DNA of 64,000 nt from Alphaproteobacteria bacterium (lineage in GTDB: Bacteria; Pseudomonadota; Alphaproteobacteria; SHVP01), in assembly GCA_009694165.1 (NCBI GenBank), contig SHVP01000001.1:1-64000 (forward strand). The letters run 5' to 3'. This document shows positions 44,982 to 54,553 of this stretch, in pieces. How positions within the stretch are numbered: the first letter of the stretch is position 1; each line of letters begins with the position of its first letter. The position numbers and the translations under genes were made by a program. Under the pieces are notes generated by a model. That model was not told where the DNA came from. It saw nothing but the letters and a program-made list of their open reading frames with translations, and did no database searches.

Positions 44982-45692
44982 GTGACTCGGAATCCCGTCT
45001 TCTGTGCACTCGATACGCAGGACCGGTCGGCAGCGGTCGACCTCACCCGCCGCATCGCGCCCTATGTGGGCGGCATCAAGATCGGCAAGGAGTTCTTTAC
45101 CGCCCACGGTCCCGAGGGCGTCCGCGCCGTGACCGCGGTCGGTGCCCCGCTTTTTCTCGACCTCAAGTATCACGACATTCCCAATACGGTGGCCGGGGCG
45201 GTCCGCGCCGCCTGTGCGCTGCGACCGGCCATGCTCAACGTTCACGCCGCGGGCGGCACCGCGATGATGCGCGCGGCGGCCGATGCCGCCGCCGAAGCGG
45301 GCGGCGGGCAACGGCCCTGGGTCTTGGGAGTGACCCTGCTCACCAGCCTCGAGGACACCGACTTGCAGGCCACCGGAATCACCGGGACGGCGCGCGATCA
45401 GGTTCTGCACCTGGCAACACTCGCGCAACGCGCCGGGCTCGACGGCGTGGTTTGCTCGGCCCACGAGATCACTGCCCTGCGCGCGGCCTGCGGGCCCTCG
45501 TTCAAGCTGGTGGTGCCCGGCCTCCGGCCCAACGGAGCGGCGGTGGCCGATCAGAAACGCGTGATGACGCCGACCGAGGCACTCGACTTGGGTGCCGACG
45601 TGCTGGTGATCGGACGGCCGATCACCGGGGCCGGTGATCCGGCGGCCGCGGCGCGGGCGATCGCCGCCGATTTGCGCGTCGCGGCCGGCTGA
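44982..45692 (+). CDS. pyrF: Orotidine 5'-phosphate decarboxylase
   Basis: PyrF makes UMP by decarboxylating OMP, the last step of de novo pyrimidine synthesis. The 236-residue TIM barrel has the substrate-binding CALDTQDRSAAV near the start, the catalytic DLKYHDIPNTVAGAV (Asp-x-Lys...Asp) near residue 60, and the phosphate-binding RPITGAGDPAAAARAI at the C-terminus. It starts at GTG 44982. trpF begins seven bases after the stop, a usual neighbour in this group. Confidence 0.96.
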   Translation: MTRNPVFCALDTQDRSAAVDLTRRIAPYVGGIKIGKEFFTAHGPEGVRAVTAVGAPLFLDLKYHDIPNTVAGAVRAACALRPAMLNVHAAGGTAMMRAAADAAAEAGGGQRPWVLGVTLLTSLEDTDLQATGITGTARDQVLHLATLAQRAGLDGVVCSAHEITALRAACGPSFKLVVPGLRPNGAAVADQKRVMTPTEALDLGADVLVIGRPITGAGDPAAAARAIAADLRVAAG

Positions 45693-45699
45693 AACGACC

Positions 45700-46347
45700 G
45701 TGCGCGTCGACGTCAAGATCTGTGGCCTGACGACGGCCGCGGCGGTCGAAGCCGCCGCCGCCGGCGGTGCCGCCTATGTCGGGTTCAATTTTTTTCCCGC
45801 CTCGCCGCGCTATCTACCGCTCGACGGCGCCGCGGCCCTGGCGGCAATCGTGCCGCCGGCGGTCAAGCGTGTGGCCGTGCTGGTCGACCCCGACGATGCC
45901 AGCCTGGCGACGCTGCTGCAGCGGGTACCGCTCGACCTCCTGCAGCTGCACGGCGATGAGACACCGGAACGGGTCGCCGCAGTGCGCCACTTGACCGGTA
46001 AGCCGGTGATCAAGGCGATCGCCGTCGCCTCGAGCCACGACCTCGACAGGGCGCGGCTCTTCGAGGATGTTGCCGATCTGTTGATGTTCGACGCCGCGCC
46101 ACCCGGAAAGGATCTTCCGCCGGGCGGCAATGCCTGGTCCTTCGACTGGGCGCTGCTAGCCGGGCGGCGCTGGGCAAAGCCGTGGCTACTGGCGGGCGGC
46201 CTGACCGCCGCGAACGTCGTGACCGCGATCCGTGTCAGCGGCGCCCGCCTGGTCGACGTCTCGTCCGGTGTGGAGGAACGGCGCGGCGTGAAGAACAGCG
46301 CGATGATCGCCAAGTTCCTCGCTACAGTAGCCGCACTGGACGGATGA
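45700..46347 (+). CDS. trpF: Phosphoribosylanthranilate isomerase
   Basis: TrpF catalyses the Amadori rearrangement of phosphoribosylanthranilate in tryptophan synthesis. The 215-residue TIM barrel begins [16 protein letters not shown] with the catalytic Cys, and has [14 protein letters not shown], the catalytic Asp in [10 protein letters not shown] and the phosphate loop [17 protein letters not shown]. It starts at GTG 45700 and overlaps trpB as ATGA. It is followed by trpB and trpA, the usual alphaproteobacterial trpFBA operon. Confidence 0.96.
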   Translation: MRVDVKICGLTTAAAVEAAAAGGAAYVGFNFFPASPRYLPLDGAAALAAIVPPAVKRVAVLVDPDDASLATLLQRVPLDLLQLHGDETPERVAAVRHLTGKPVIKAIAVASSHDLDRARLFEDVADLLMFDAAPPGKDLPPGGNAWSFDWALLAGRRWAKPWLLAGGLTAANVVTAIRVSGARLVDVSSGVEERRGVKNSAMIAKFLATVAALDG

Positions 46348-47567
46348 CCATGGCCGTGAGCACACCCAACACCTATCGGGCCGGACCCGACGAGAACGGG
46401 CATTTCGGCATCTATGGCGGCCGCTTCGTCGCCGAGACCCTGATGCCGCTCATCCTGTCCGTGGAGCGCGCCTGGCATCAGGCCCGTGACGACGCGAAGT
46501 TCTGGGAGGAGGTCGACTACTACTTCCGCGACTATGTCGGACGGCCGAGTCCGTTGTACCTGGCGCGGCGATTGACCGACCATTTTGGCGGCGCCAAGGT
46601 CTATTTCAAGCGCGACGAGCTGAACCACACCGGCGCCCACAAGATCAACAACTGCATCGGCCAAATTCTGTTGGCGCGGCGAATGGGCAAACGCCGCATC
46701 ATCGCCGAGACCGGCGCGGGTCAGCACGGCGTCGCCACCGCCACCGTCGCCGCACTATTCGATTTGCCCTGCGTCATCTACATGGGCGAGGTCGACATCG
46801 CGCGCCAGAAACCGAACGTGTTTCGCATGAAGCTGCTCGGCGCCGAGGTCCGCCCGGTACTATCTGGATCGCGTACGTTGAAGGATGCGATGAACGAGGC
46901 CTTGCGCGACTGGGTCACCAACGTCGATGAGACGTTCTACATCATCGGGACCGTCGCCGGACCGCACCCCTATCCCGAGATGGTGCGCGATTTCCAAAGC
47001 ATCATCGGCCGTGAGGCGCGCCGGCAGATGCTCGAGCGCGAGGGCCGACTGCCGGACAGCCTAGTCGCCTGCATCGGCGGCGGCAGCAACGCCATGGGTC
47101 TGTTTCATCCCTTCCTCGACGACGAGAAGGTCAGGATCGTCGGCGTCGAAGCGGCCGGCAAGGGCATCGAAACTGGCCAGCACGCAGCCTCCCTCACCGC
47201 CGGCCGGCCGGGCGTGTTGCACGGCAACCGGACCTATCTGCTGCAGGACGACGACGGACAGATCAAGGAAGCCCATTCGATTTCGGCCGGGCTCGACTAT
47301 CCCGGCATCGGTCCAGAACATTCGTGGCTGAAAGACCAAGGTCGCGTCGAGTATGTGTCGATCCGCGACGACGAGGCCTTGGCGGCGTTTCAGCTATGCA
47401 GCCGCCTCGAAGGCATCATACCCGCGCTCGAGCCGAGCCATGCGCTCGCCCATGTCGCCAAGATGGCGCCAGCGTTGCCCAAGGACCACATTCTGCTGAT
47501 GAATCTCTGTGGCCGCGGCGATAAGGACATTTTCACTGTGGCGGACGCCCTGGGAGTGAAGCTGTGA
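46344..47567 (+). CDS. trpB: Tryptophan synthase beta subunit
   Basis: This PLP enzyme joins indole, tunnelled from TrpA, with serine to make tryptophan. The 407-residue product has [16 protein letters not shown] near the start, the PLP lysine in [17 protein letters not shown] near residue 100, the [15 protein letters not shown] loop and the phosphate-binding [13 protein letters not shown]. It starts at ATG 46344 within the trpF stop. The length and motifs are standard TrpB1. Confidence 0.97.
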   Translation: MTMAVSTPNTYRAGPDENGHFGIYGGRFVAETLMPLILSVERAWHQARDDAKFWEEVDYYFRDYVGRPSPLYLARRLTDHFGGAKVYFKRDELNHTGAHKINNCIGQILLARRMGKRRIIAETGAGQHGVATATVAALFDLPCVIYMGEVDIARQKPNVFRMKLLGAEVRPVLSGSRTLKDAMNEALRDWVTNVDETFYIIGTVAGPHPYPEMVRDFQSIIGREARRQMLEREGRLPDSLVACIGGGSNAMGLFHPFLDDEKVRIVGVEAAGKGIETGQHAASLTAGRPGVLHGNRTYLLQDDDGQIKEAHSISAGLDYPGIGPEHSWLKDQGRVEYVSIRDDEALAAFQLCSRLEGIIPALEPSHALAHVAKMAPALPKDHILLMNLCGRGDKDIFTVADALGVKL

Positions 47568-48415
47568 GCGTGCCGACGCGGCTCGAGCGCCGGCTGACGA
47601 AGCTACGCCGTGAAAACCGCGCCGGATTCGTGCCCTTCATCACTGGCGGCGATCCCGACCTGGCGACCTCGCTCGCCTTGCTGAAAGCGCTACCAGCCGC
47701 CGGGGCCGACCTCATCGAACTCGGCATGCCGTTTTCCGATCCGATGGCCGATGGTCCGACCATCCAGGCCTCGAGCCTGCGCGCGATCAAGAACGGTACC
47801 ACCTTGCGCAAGGTAATCGAGTTGGTGCGCCGGTTCCGCGCCGACGACAACGACACGCCGCTCATTCTGATGGGCTATTACAACCCGATTTATTCCTATG
47901 GCGTCGACCGGTTCGTACGGGACGCCCTGCTGGCCGGCGTGGACGGATTGATCGTCGTCGACTTGCCGCCCGAGGAGGACAAGGAACTGTGCCTGCCGGC
48001 CCTGACGGCCGGCCTTCATTTCATCCGGCTGACGACGCCGACGACCGACGACGACCGTCTGCCGATCGTCCTCACCAACACCTCGGGCTTCGTCTATTAC
48101 GTGTCGATCACCGGCATCACCGGGGCGGCGTCGGCCAGCGACGACGCGATCGAACGCGCGGTCGCCCGTCTCCGCCGCCACACCGAGCTGCCCATCGCCG
48201 TCGGCTTCGGGATCCGAACCCCGGCGCAAGCGACCGCGGTCGCGCGCGCAGCCGACGCCGCGGTCGTCGGCTCGGCCATCGTCGCCCGGCTAGCCGACCA
48301 GCTTGATGCGGCCGGGTGCCCGCAGCCCGCTTTGCTCGACAGCGTCCTCGGCTTGGTACGCGAGTTGTCGGCCGGCGTCCGCGGCACCCGCCAGGCGCTC
48401 GCCGGCCGACCATGA
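47564..48415 (+). CDS. trpA: Tryptophan synthase alpha subunit
   Basis: TrpA cleaves indole-3-glycerol phosphate to indole and glyceraldehyde-3-phosphate. The 283-residue TIM barrel has the catalytic Glu in [19 protein letters not shown] and the catalytic Asp in [13 protein letters not shown]. Also present are loop 6 around [18 protein letters not shown] and the phosphate-binding [10 protein letters not shown]. It starts at GTG 47564, overlapping the trpB stop by four bases. Confidence 0.97.
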   Translation: MSVPTRLERRLTKLRRENRAGFVPFITGGDPDLATSLALLKALPAAGADLIELGMPFSDPMADGPTIQASSLRAIKNGTTLRKVIELVRRFRADDNDTPLILMGYYNPIYSYGVDRFVRDALLAGVDGLIVVDLPPEEDKELCLPALTAGLHFIRLTTPTTDDDRLPIVLTNTSGFVYYVSITGITGAASASDDAIERAVARLRRHTELPIAVGFGIRTPAQATAVARAADAAVVGSAIVARLADQLDAAGCPQPALLDSVLGLVRELSAGVRGTRQALAGRP

Positions 48416-48435
48416 TGTGCTAACCTCGGGCTCCG

Positions 48436-49353
48436 ATGAATTGGCTCACCAATTTCGTCCGCCCGAAGATCGGCGCCTTGGTCCGGAAAAAAGAGATTCC
48501 GGACAACTTGTGGACCAAGTGCCCGAGTTGCGGCCAGATGGTTTTCCACCGCGATCTGGCCAAGAATCAGCACGTCTGCACCAATTGCGACCACCACCTG
48601 CGCATCGGTCCCAACCAGCGCTTCGCCGCCATTTTCGACGGCGGCGAGCACCAGCGCATCAACATACCGGACGTGCCCACCGACCCGCTCCGGTTTCGTG
48701 ACCAGAAGCGATACATCGACCGCCTGAAGGAAAGCCGCGCCAAGACCGCCGAAGAGGAAGCCGTCGTGGTCGCGCACGGACGAGTGGGCGGCCAGAGCAC
48801 GGTGCTGGCGGTCCAGAACTTCGCCTTCATGGGCGGATCGATGGGACTGGCCGCGGGCGAAGCTTTGATCGCCGCCGCCCGCGAGGCGGTCGAACGCTCG
48901 GCCGCCCTAGTCGTCTTCGCCGCCGCCGGTGGTGCCCGCATGCAGGAGGGTATCCTGTCGCTGATGCAGATGCCGCGCACCATTATCGCCGTCGAGATGG
49001 TGCGCGAGGCGAGCCTGCCCTACATCGTGGTGCTGACCGACCCGACAACCGGAGGCGTCACCGCCTCCTACGCCATGCTGGGCGACATCGCCATCGCCGA
49101 GCCCGGCGCCCTGATCGGCTTTGCCGGACCGCGCGTCATCGAGGACACCATCCGCGAACAACTGCCCGAGGGCTTCCAGCGCGCCGAGTATCTGCTGGCC
49201 CACGGGATGATCGACATGGTGGTCCACCGCCATCAATTGCGCGACACGCTGGTCCGCGTCATCGGCCTGCTGATGACCAAGGAAATCAATGCCGGCAAGC
49301 GTTCCGAGAAATCGGCGAAGGGCGAGCGCGCGGCAACAACCGCCCGCAGATAA
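48436..49353 (+). CDS. accD: Acetyl-CoA carboxylase carboxyltransferase subunit beta
   Basis: AccD, with AccA, transfers the carboxyl group from biotin to acetyl-CoA to make malonyl-CoA for fatty-acid synthesis. The 305-residue product has the N-terminal four-Cys zinc ribbon ([20 protein letters not shown] near residue 35) and the carboxyltransferase core ([40 protein letters not shown]). It is followed four bases later by folC, the widespread accD-folC pair. Confidence 0.97.
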   Translation: MNWLTNFVRPKIGALVRKKEIPDNLWTKCPSCGQMVFHRDLAKNQHVCTNCDHHLRIGPNQRFAAIFDGGEHQRINIPDVPTDPLRFRDQKRYIDRLKESRAKTAEEEAVVVAHGRVGGQSTVLAVQNFAFMGGSMGLAAGEALIAAAREAVERSAALVVFAAAGGARMQEGILSLMQMPRTIIAVEMVREASLPYIVVLTDPTTGGVTASYAMLGDIAIAEPGALIGFAGPRVIEDTIREQLPEGFQRAEYLLAHGMIDMVVHRHQLRDTLVRVIGLLMTKEINAGKRSEKSAKGERAATTARR

Positions 49354-49357
49354 TTCC

Positions 49358-50674
49358 TTGTCGATCGACGCGTATCTGCAGCGACTGACCCTGCTGCATC
49401 CCAAGGCGATCGATCTGTCGCTCGACCGGATCGGGCGTCTCCTGGCGAAACTCGAACACCCGGAGCGGCGCCTGCCGCCGACGATTCACGTCGCGGGCAC
49501 CAATGGCAAGGGCTCGGTGGTCGCTTATACCCGGGCCATCCTCGAAGCCGCCGGCTATGTCACCCATGTCTACACTTCGCCCCATCTGATCCGCTTCAAC
49601 GAGCGGATTCGCGTGGGCGGTCGCCTGATCGACGATGAACCGCTTCTCGCCCTGCTTGAGGAATGCGACCGCGTCAACGCCAGCGAGCCGATCACGTTTT
49701 TCGAGATCACGACGGTGGCGGCTTTTCTCGCGTTCAGCCGCCATCCGGCCGACGCGCTCATCCTCGAGGTCGGCCTCGGCGGTCGGTTCGACACCACGAA
49801 CACGATTCCGACCGCCGCCGCGACCGCGATCACGCCGGTGTCGTACGATCACATCGGCTTTCTCGGCGACACGTTGGGCAAGATCGCCTTCGAGAAGGCG
49901 GGCATCCTCAAGCCCAATGTTCCCGCCGTGATCGGACCGCAGGTGCCTGAGGCGATGGCGGTGATAAGCCGCCGCGCCGCCGATGTCGGCGCCCGGACCG
50001 TCGCCTTCGGCGACCAATGGTCGTGCGCCCCGTCGCCGAGCGGCTTGCGGGTGACGGTCGGGAGCGAGACCCTCGATTTGCCGGCCCCCGCTCTGCCTGG
50101 CGTGCACCAGTCGGTCAACGCCGGAATTGCTGTCACCCTCGCCCGCCAGCTTGCGGGATTCCACCTCCCGGTTTCGGCAATAGCGCGCGGGCTCGCCGCG
50201 GTCTCCTGGCCAGGCCGCCTGCAGCGTCTCGCGCGCGGGCCATTGACCGCCTTGCTGCCCGAGTCGGTCGAGGTGTGGCTGGATGGAGCCCACAATCCGG
50301 CGGGCGGCGAGGCCCTCGCGGCAACGCTCCGCGCATGGTCGTCGCAGGATCGCCCGCCACGACCCTTGCACATCATCATCGGCATGATGGGAACCAAGGA
50401 CGCCGGGGGGTTCCTGCGCCATCTCGCCGGCCTGGCGCCACGGGTCGTCTGCATCGCAATTCCGGGTGAAAAAACCAGTTTCCCCGCCGAGGCCCTCGCC
50501 GGCGAGGCCGAAGCGGTGGGGATGCGGGCCGTCGCAGCGAACAGTCTGGCCGCGGCCGTGCAAGTCGTTGCGCGCGACATCGGCCCGCCGCCCGCCTTGG
50601 CCCGCGTCGTCATCTGTGGCTCGATCTATCTGGCCGGCGCCGTTCTCAAGGAGAACGGATTCGTCGTCACCTGA
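49358..50674 (+). CDS. folC: Folylpolyglutamate synthase/dihydrofolate synthase
   Basis: FolC adds glutamate to dihydropteroate and then polyglutamates to folates. The 438-residue product has the Mur-ligase-type P-loop HVAGTNGKGSVVAYTRAILE near residue 45, SPHLIRFNERIRVGG, and the second ATP-binding region EVWLDGAHNPAGGEALAATL. The TTG at 49358 is chosen because it lies just after the accD stop and gives the family-typical SIDAYLQRL start; the frame stays open into accD. Confidence 0.95.
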   Translation: MSIDAYLQRLTLLHPKAIDLSLDRIGRLLAKLEHPERRLPPTIHVAGTNGKGSVVAYTRAILEAAGYVTHVYTSPHLIRFNERIRVGGRLIDDEPLLALLEECDRVNASEPITFFEITTVAAFLAFSRHPADALILEVGLGGRFDTTNTIPTAAATAITPVSYDHIGFLGDTLGKIAFEKAGILKPNVPAVIGPQVPEAMAVISRRAADVGARTVAFGDQWSCAPSPSGLRVTVGSETLDLPAPALPGVHQSVNAGIAVTLARQLAGFHLPVSAIARGLAAVSWPGRLQRLARGPLTALLPESVEVWLDGAHNPAGGEALAATLRAWSSQDRPPRPLHIIIGMMGTKDAGGFLRHLAGLAPRVVCIAIPGEKTSFPAEALAGEAEAVGMRAVAANSLAAAVQVVARDIGPPPALARVVICGSIYLAGAVLKENGFVVT

Positions 50675-50686
50675 CGACCGCGAAAA

Positions 50687-50721
50687 CGAAAACGGCCGCC
50701 CCCAGGGGGCGGCCGTTTTCG
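50687..50721. terminator. Bidirectional terminator between folC and trxA
   Basis: A 16-base-pair perfect stem (CGAAAACGGCCGCCCC / GGGGCGGCCGTTTTCG) with a 3-base loop sits 12 bases after the folC stop and 18 bases after the trxA stop. The stem ends in AAAA/TTTT, so each transcript ends in a T tract. It serves both convergent genes. Confidence 0.92.
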
Positions 50722-50739
50722 CTGAAACGTGGCGCAGCG

Positions 50740-51057
50740 CTAGATCGAGCCGTTCAGCCATTCGACCAGCTTGCCCTTGGGCAGCGCCCCAACCTTGGTC
50801 GAAGCGACCTGGCCGTTCTTAAACAACATCAAGGTGGGAATGCCGCGCACGCCATACTTCGACGGCGTCTGCGGGTTCTCGTCGATATTGATCTTGGCGA
50901 TCGTCAGCTTGCCCTGCATCTCCTTGGCGATCTCTTCCAGCGCCGGCGCAATCATCCGGCACGGACCGCACCACTCGGCCCAATAATCGACAAGAACCGG
51001 GCCGATCGCCTTCAGCACGTCCTTTTCGAAGGATTGATCGGTCACTTTCGTCGTCAT
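50740..51057 (-). CDS. trxA: Thioredoxin 1
   Basis: TrxA is the cytoplasmic dithiol reductant for ribonucleotide reductase, methionine sulfoxide reductase and others. The 105-residue product has the active site [20 protein letters not shown] near residue 30 and the cis-Pro loop [13 protein letters not shown]. The ATG at 51057 gives [16 protein letters not shown]. It lies 73 bases after addA on the same strand and ends at the shared terminator with folC, a typical addAB-trxA arrangement in alphaproteobacteria. Confidence 0.97.
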   Translation of the reverse strand: MTTKVTDQSFEKDVLKAIGPVLVDYWAEWCGPCRMIAPALEEIAKEMQGKLTIAKINIDENPQTPSKYGVRGIPTLMLFKNGQVASTKVGALPKGKLVEWLNGSI

Positions 51058-51130
51058 GGTCGATACCTTGTCGGAGAGCCAGCCAATGTGGCCGCAGGAG
51101 ACCTGAATGTAGGAAGACCCCGACAGGGGG

Positions 51131-54100
51131 TCAAGGCGCCGCCGCAGCCAAGAAATCGGGCGGCAATTCAATCAGCCGTGGCCCCACGGTCCACACCAAG
51201 GCGCACCGCACCGGCCGGTCCGGATAGATGGAACGGAGGGCCGACCAATAGGCGGCCATCTGCCGCCGGTAGGCCGGCGACACACCGGCGGCGTCGGCAG
51301 GCGGATCGCGGTTGGTCTTGAAGTCGACGATCAGCACCTCGTCGGCGGCGATCAGCAGCCGGTCGATCTGCCCCGAGAGCACGGTCGAACCGAGGACGCC
51401 GGTAAGCGGGACTTCAGCCAACGCGGTGGGATCGAACACACGCGCGAAGGTCACGTCGGCCAATACCGCCAAGGTTTCGGCTGCGATCGCCCGTTGCTCG
51501 TCGGGCGAAAACCCGAGCCCGGGCCGGGCAAGAAACAAGGCGGCCAGTTCGGCCCGGCGCGCATGGGGGACATTGGGCAGCGACTGCAGCAACCGATGGA
51601 CCGCTTGACCGCGACGGAACCGTCCGGCCTCGTCGGCGAACGGCGAGCGCACCCACTGTTCCACGCCCGGGCGTGACGGCGCCAGCGGGCGCGGCGGCAG
51701 CGGATCGGGCGCCGGCGCTTGACGGGCCCAAGCGGGGAGCGGCGGCAGCGGTCGCATTTTCTCGCCGCCCAACGGCAGGCGCCCGGTCGCGACCTCCTGC
51801 GGCCGCACATAGCGCCACACCGTCTCGCTGCCGCCACCGGGCAGCGCCACCGTCACCCGCTCGGCCATCTGCTCCATCACCGGGCGCAGCAGCTCGTACC
51901 AACATTCGGGCCGGCGGCCCTGCCGGTTCTCGTAGCCGCACAGGTACAGACGGTCGGCCGCCCGCGTCAGCGCCACATAGAGCAGGCGCCGGTACTCGCG
52001 ATCGTTCTCCCGCCGCGCCAACTGCCGGGCGAGACTGCTTTGGACGTCGTCCAGATCGGTGCTTAACGGCCAAAGCAGGACGTCGCGACCCTTGTCGTCC
52101 GCCGCCCAGAAAAACAGGCGATCGTTGGGCGGAAGGGTGCAGAGGTCGGGCAGAAAGACGATCGGCGCTTCCAACCCCTTGGCGCCGTGCACGGTCATCA
52201 CCCGCACCTGATTGCGCGCCTGCTCGAGGTCGCGCTTGACCTCGCCCCGATCGCGCTCGATCCAATGGATGAAGCCCTGGAGCGAGGGCACGTGCTCGCG
52301 CTGATAGGACAAGGCACGCGCCAGCAGCTCATCGACGGGGTCGTTTATCTCAGGACCAAGCCGGGCGAGCAGTCGCTCGCGACCGCCGCCGCTGAGGAGC
52401 CCGGCGAAGAACTCGAAGGGTGGAGCGAAATCGGCGCGCGCGAGCAACGACGAACAGAACGCGTGGGCTTGTGCGAACGCGGCATCCTCTTCCCGGCGAC
52501 GGCGGAGCACAACCCACAGACCGGTTTCGCCGCGCGACGCCGCCAGATCAAATAGTTGCTGTTCGCTCAGTCCGACAAACGGGCTCTTGAGCAGCGTCGC
52601 CAGCGTCAAGTCGTCCTCCGGCAACAGCACAAAGCGGGCGGCGGCGAGCAAGTCTTCGACCGCCAGTTGTTCGACCAGCACCATGCGATCGGCGCCGGCC
52701 ACGGGGACGCCGCATTGCTTCAACGCCAGGACCATTTCTTCGAAAAAAAGATTGCGTCGGCGCACCAGGATCAGGACATCCCCGGGCGCCACCGGCCGGC
52801 CCAAGCTGGCTATGATCTCGGCGCGATCGATCCAGTCACGGATCGTGCCGGCGATGCGCCGCGCCAGCCGCGACTCCGGCGTCGCCAACAGGTCCTGCTG
52901 GACCGGCAGGCCCCAGGTCTCGAGTTCGGCGGTTTCCTGAACTGTCGGCGGCCACAGCTCGACCAGTCCGGCGTGGCCAAGGCGATGGGCCTCGTGCGGC
53001 TGCCAGCCGCCGTCGACGGTCACGCCTTCGCGCACCCCGCTATGACGTTCGAACACCCGATCGACCAGTTCGAGGAGGGCAGGAACGGCGCGAAAGGACA
53101 GGCGCAAAGGAACGTCGCGCCACTCTTGCTGGGCGTGGGTCACGCGCTCATGGAAGAAGCGGCGCAGGCGCGCAAAGGCCGCGGGATCGGCGCCTTGAAA
53201 GCTGAAGATCGACTGCTTTTCGTCGCCGACCACGAACAGCGTCCGTTGGCGACCTGGGATGCCCTCGCCGGCGAAAAACTCCTCGGCCAGACGGACGATG
53301 ACGTCCCATTGCTCCGGACTGGTGTCTTGTGCCTCGTCGACAAGAATGTGATCGATGCCGCCGTCCAGCTTGTACAGCACCCAGGGCGCCACGCCCGGTT
53401 GATCGAGCAACGCCCTCACCTCGAGAATGAGGTCGTCGTAGTCCACTTGGTTGCGCCGGCGTTTCTCTGCGTCGTAGTGCCGCAACAGCGCCTCGCCGAT
53501 CCGGAGCAAGGCGGCGCTCGATTCGGCGACGTCGGCGGCGCGACGCTGCTCTTGCACGGCGGCCAACCGGTCACGTTCGCGACCGAGAATCGTTTCCGCG
53601 TCGGGCAGATGGCGGATGGCGCCCTGGTGCGCGAGCGTGGCTCGCGGTTTGCCCTGCTGGGTGAAATAGACGCCAAGATACTTGTCGAACAGCGCCGGGC
53701 GCCGACCAGGGTTGGCCAGCCACTCCTCGAGGATCGCTGCTTGGTCACGGTCCGTTTTGCCACTTTGGCGCAACGCCTGCGCCGCCCACCGCAAGCCGAG
53801 TTCATCGAAGGAACCAGGCCGGCAAGCGGCGGCAATGACGTCGGCAGCGGTCGTCCCGACGGCAACTCCGAGATAGCGGTTGATCAGCCTGGTGGCGCGA
53901 ACGCTGCCGCGACGCAGCGCACGGAGGACCCGGCTGCGTTCGCTCACCAGCGCGGCCATGAGCTGGGTAAAGCGCTCTTCCGCGACCCGCCCGGCGAAAA
54001 CCGAGAGGGCCTGCCCGAGCGCGGGATCGTGCCCGGCCGCGCTAAGGGTCCGATCGCGCGCGTCCATCAGCACCTCGAGGGCCGTTCGCTCGTCGAGAAC

Positions 54101-54553
54101 GGCGAAATTCGGAGCGCGATCGGCCTCGAGGGGAAAGCGGGCCAGTACCGTCTCACAGAAGCCATGGATGGTTTGAATGCGGAGACCCCCCGCGGCATCG
54201 AGCGAGCGGGCAAACAGCCGCCGCGCCGCCTGGCACGCATCGGCGCCGGCCGGCGCTCCGGTAAGGCCCTGGAGGGAGGCGCGGAGCGCGGTCTCGTCGA
54301 GGATGGTCCACCGCGACAACTCCCGGAAAAGGCGATCCGACATTTCGGCGGCGGCCGCCTTGGTGAAGGTCAGGCAAAGCAGCCGCTCGGGGGCAATGCC
54401 CGATAGCAACAGGCGCAACAGGCGATCGACGAGCACGCTGGTCTTGCCCGATCCCGCCGACGCCGACACCCAGACGTTGAGCTGCGGATCGGCCGCCTCA
54501 CGCTGGCGCTCGCTCCGACTGGGCTGGCGCATGGCCGTGTCGGAACCGGTCAC
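51131..54553 (-). CDS. addA: Double-strand break repair helicase-nuclease AddA
   Basis: AddA is the UvrD-like helicase and nuclease subunit of AddAB, the RecBCD counterpart that processes DNA ends for RecA. The 1140-residue product has Walker A ([20 protein letters not shown]) near residue 30, the DEXX box region ([20 protein letters not shown]), motif III ([18 protein letters not shown]), late helicase motifs ([40 protein letters not shown]) and a C-terminal RecB-type nuclease motif ([14 protein letters not shown]). The GTG at 54553 overlaps the addB stop as GTGA; ATG 54532 is an alternative. Confidence 0.96.
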   Translation of the reverse strand: MTGSDTAMRQPSRSERQREAADPQLNVWVSASAGSGKTSVLVDRLLRLLLSGIAPERLLCLTFTKAAAAEMSDRLFRELSRWTILDETALRASLQGLTGAPAGADACQAARRLFARSLDAAGGLRIQTIHGFCETVLARFPLEADRAPNFAVLDERTALEVLMDARDRTLSAAGHDPALGQALSVFAGRVAEERFTQLMAALVSERSRVLRALRRGSVRATRLINRYLGVAVGTTAADVIAAACRPGSFDELGLRWAAQALRQSGKTDRDQAAILEEWLANPGRRPALFDKYLGVYFTQQGKPRATLAHQGAIRHLPDAETILGRERDRLAAVQEQRRAADVAESSAALLRIGEALLRHYDAEKRRRNQVDYDDLILEVRALLDQPGVAPWVLYKLDGGIDHILVDEAQDTSPEQWDVIVRLAEEFFAGEGIPGRQRTLFVVGDEKQSIFSFQGADPAAFARLRRFFHERVTHAQQEWRDVPLRLSFRAVPALLELVDRVFERHSGVREGVTVDGGWQPHEAHRLGHAGLVELWPPTVQETAELETWGLPVQQDLLATPESRLARRIAGTIRDWIDRAEIIASLGRPVAPGDVLILVRRRNLFFEEMVLALKQCGVPVAGADRMVLVEQLAVEDLLAAARFVLLPEDDLTLATLLKSPFVGLSEQQLFDLAASRGETGLWVVLRRRREEDAAFAQAHAFCSSLLARADFAPPFEFFAGLLSGGGRERLLARLGPEINDPVDELLARALSYQREHVPSLQGFIHWIERDRGEVKRDLEQARNQVRVMTVHGAKGLEAPIVFLPDLCTLPPNDRLFFWAADDKGRDVLLWPLSTDLDDVQSSLARQLARRENDREYRRLLYVALTRAADRLYLCGYENRQGRRPECWYELLRPVMEQMAERVTVALPGGGSETVWRYVRPQEVATGRLPLGGEKMRPLPPLPAWARQAPAPDPLPPRPLAPSRPGVEQWVRSPFADEAGRFRRGQAVHRLLQSLPNVPHARRAELAALFLARPGLGFSPDEQRAIAAETLAVLADVTFARVFDPTALAEVPLTGVLGSTVLSGQIDRLLIAADEVLIVDFKTNRDPPADAAGVSPAYRRQMAAYWSALRSIYPDRPVRCALVWTVGPRLIELPPDFLAAAAP

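Noticed and set aside
52556..54406. 616-codon plus-strand open frame opposite addA
   Set aside because: The addA frame shows all helicase and nuclease motifs; the opposite frame has none and is a GC-driven shadow.
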